A stretch of DNA of 6,092 nt from Terriglobia bacterium (GTDB lineage Bacteria > Acidobacteriota > Terriglobia > UBA7540): assembly GCA_030036915.1 (NCBI GenBank), contig JASHSC010000477.1, forward strand, positions 1 through 6,092, read 5' to 3'. Of the stretch, positions 5,756 to 6,092 are shown piece after piece; the first letter of the stretch is position 1; the number at the start of each line of letters is the position of its first letter. The notes beneath the pieces were generated by a model. That model was not told where the DNA came from, did no database searches, and was given only the letters and a program-made list of their open reading frames with translations. The translations under genes and the position numbers were made by a program.

Positions 5756-6092
5756 CTTCTTGAAGGTCGCAAACCGATCCCGGGATTCGCGGGGCTGAAG
5801 GTGGTGGATGACGCCTCGGCAGCGAGTCTGCACGGCTTCTTGCAAAGCAAGGTGGAAGCCCAAAGCACCCTTCTCACCGATGCTTGGCAGTCCTGCCGTG
5901 GGACCGAAACGAAAGGTTTTTCCCCACTTGACTCTGACCCGTGGCCCCGACCCCGCCACCGCCTTTGGAGATCCCCCGGCTCTGTCGGGATGGCAGCCAC
6001 CGTTTGACAATTGCGGGAGTCGGAATTTACCGGCTGTCATGATTTTGACACACCCCAACTCCCCTCCCCCTCTTCCCTCTCCCCGGGGAGAG
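5756..6092. other. Non-coding flank, probably repeat-derived
   Basis: I see no gene I can support here. The minus strand stays open in frame with the regulator, and the plus strand has an overlapping open frame (5708-6007). Both are GC-rich, lack family signatures and look like chance openings. The peptide read from the minus strand around 5940-6000 is low in complexity (basic, Gly/Pro-rich), as in intergenic repeats. The end of the region turns pyrimidine-rich (6054-6084). Confidence 0.45.
6077..6092. repeat. 16-bp perfect palindrome CTCTCCCCGGGGAGAG at the window edge
   Basis: Two 8-base arms with no loop sit at the end of a C/T-rich tract (CCCCTCCCCCTCTTCCCTCT) and are cut by the window edge. 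From memory, similar CTCTCCCC-type intergenic repeats are common in Verrucomicrobiota genomes, so it may be one copy of a dispersed family. With no loop it is unlikely to be a terminator by itself. Confidence 0.5.

Noticed and set aside
5708..6007. Plus-strand open frame of 99 codons upstream of the regulator gene
   Set aside because: It overlaps the regulator's promoter, has no recognisable domain and probably reflects GC-rich non-coding sequence.
1..6092. CRISPR array, insertion sequence or toxin-antitoxin pair
   Set aside because: No regularly spaced repeats, transposase motifs or small paired genes were seen on either strand.

Overview
The window carries five protein-coding genes, all on the minus strand, so transcription runs from high to low coordinates. 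In order of transcription they are a Crp/Fnr-family regulator (5707-5009), a RIC/YtfE-type di-iron iron-sulfur cluster repair protein (4907-4170), a large fusion of a membrane cytochrome b with a sulfite-oxidase-fold molybdopterin domain (4134-2467), an HPP-family membrane protein (2467-1850) and an NnrS-like 12-helix membrane protein (1796-441). The last four are closely spaced (gaps of 35 and 53 bases, plus a 1-base overlap) and look like one operon.

The gene set points to nitric oxide and nitrite. RIC repairs NO-damaged iron-sulfur clusters, NnrS-family proteins protect against NO, some HPP proteins carry nitrite, and Crp/Fnr regulators of the NNR/DNR branch control such genes. The fused molybdoenzyme is the member whose reaction cannot be read from the sequence. 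It has no Tat signal, and its membrane topology suggests that the molybdenum domain faces the cytoplasm. No recognisable NO reductase, nirK or nirS is present.

Regulation can be read in part. The regulator gene has a strong sigma70-type promoter that also fixes its start codon. Between the regulator and ric is a perfect CRP-type palindrome (AGTGA-N6-TCACT), centred at -41.5 from a plausible transcription start. The recognition helix of the regulator carries R-E-x-x-S-R, the residues expected to read this kind of half-site. The simplest model is that the regulator activates the ric operon as a class II activator, probably under nitrosative or low-oxygen conditions.

The low-coordinate flank (1-440) is not ordinary coding sequence. 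It holds the 3' half of a tRNA-Gly gene, from the anticodon loop to the encoded CCA, without its 5' half. This looks like a displaced attachment site of an integrated element. It also holds a 9-bp inverted repeat, a 10-bp direct repeat and two short peptide-like frames of unknown standing. The high-coordinate flank (5756-6092) is non-coding and ends in a 16-bp palindrome in a pyrimidine-rich tract.

The host is probably a moderately GC-rich environmental bacterium. The CTCTCCCC/GGGGAGAG-type intergenic tract and the gene style suggest Verrucomicrobiota (Pedosphaera-like) or Acidobacteriota. This is an impression and not a proof.
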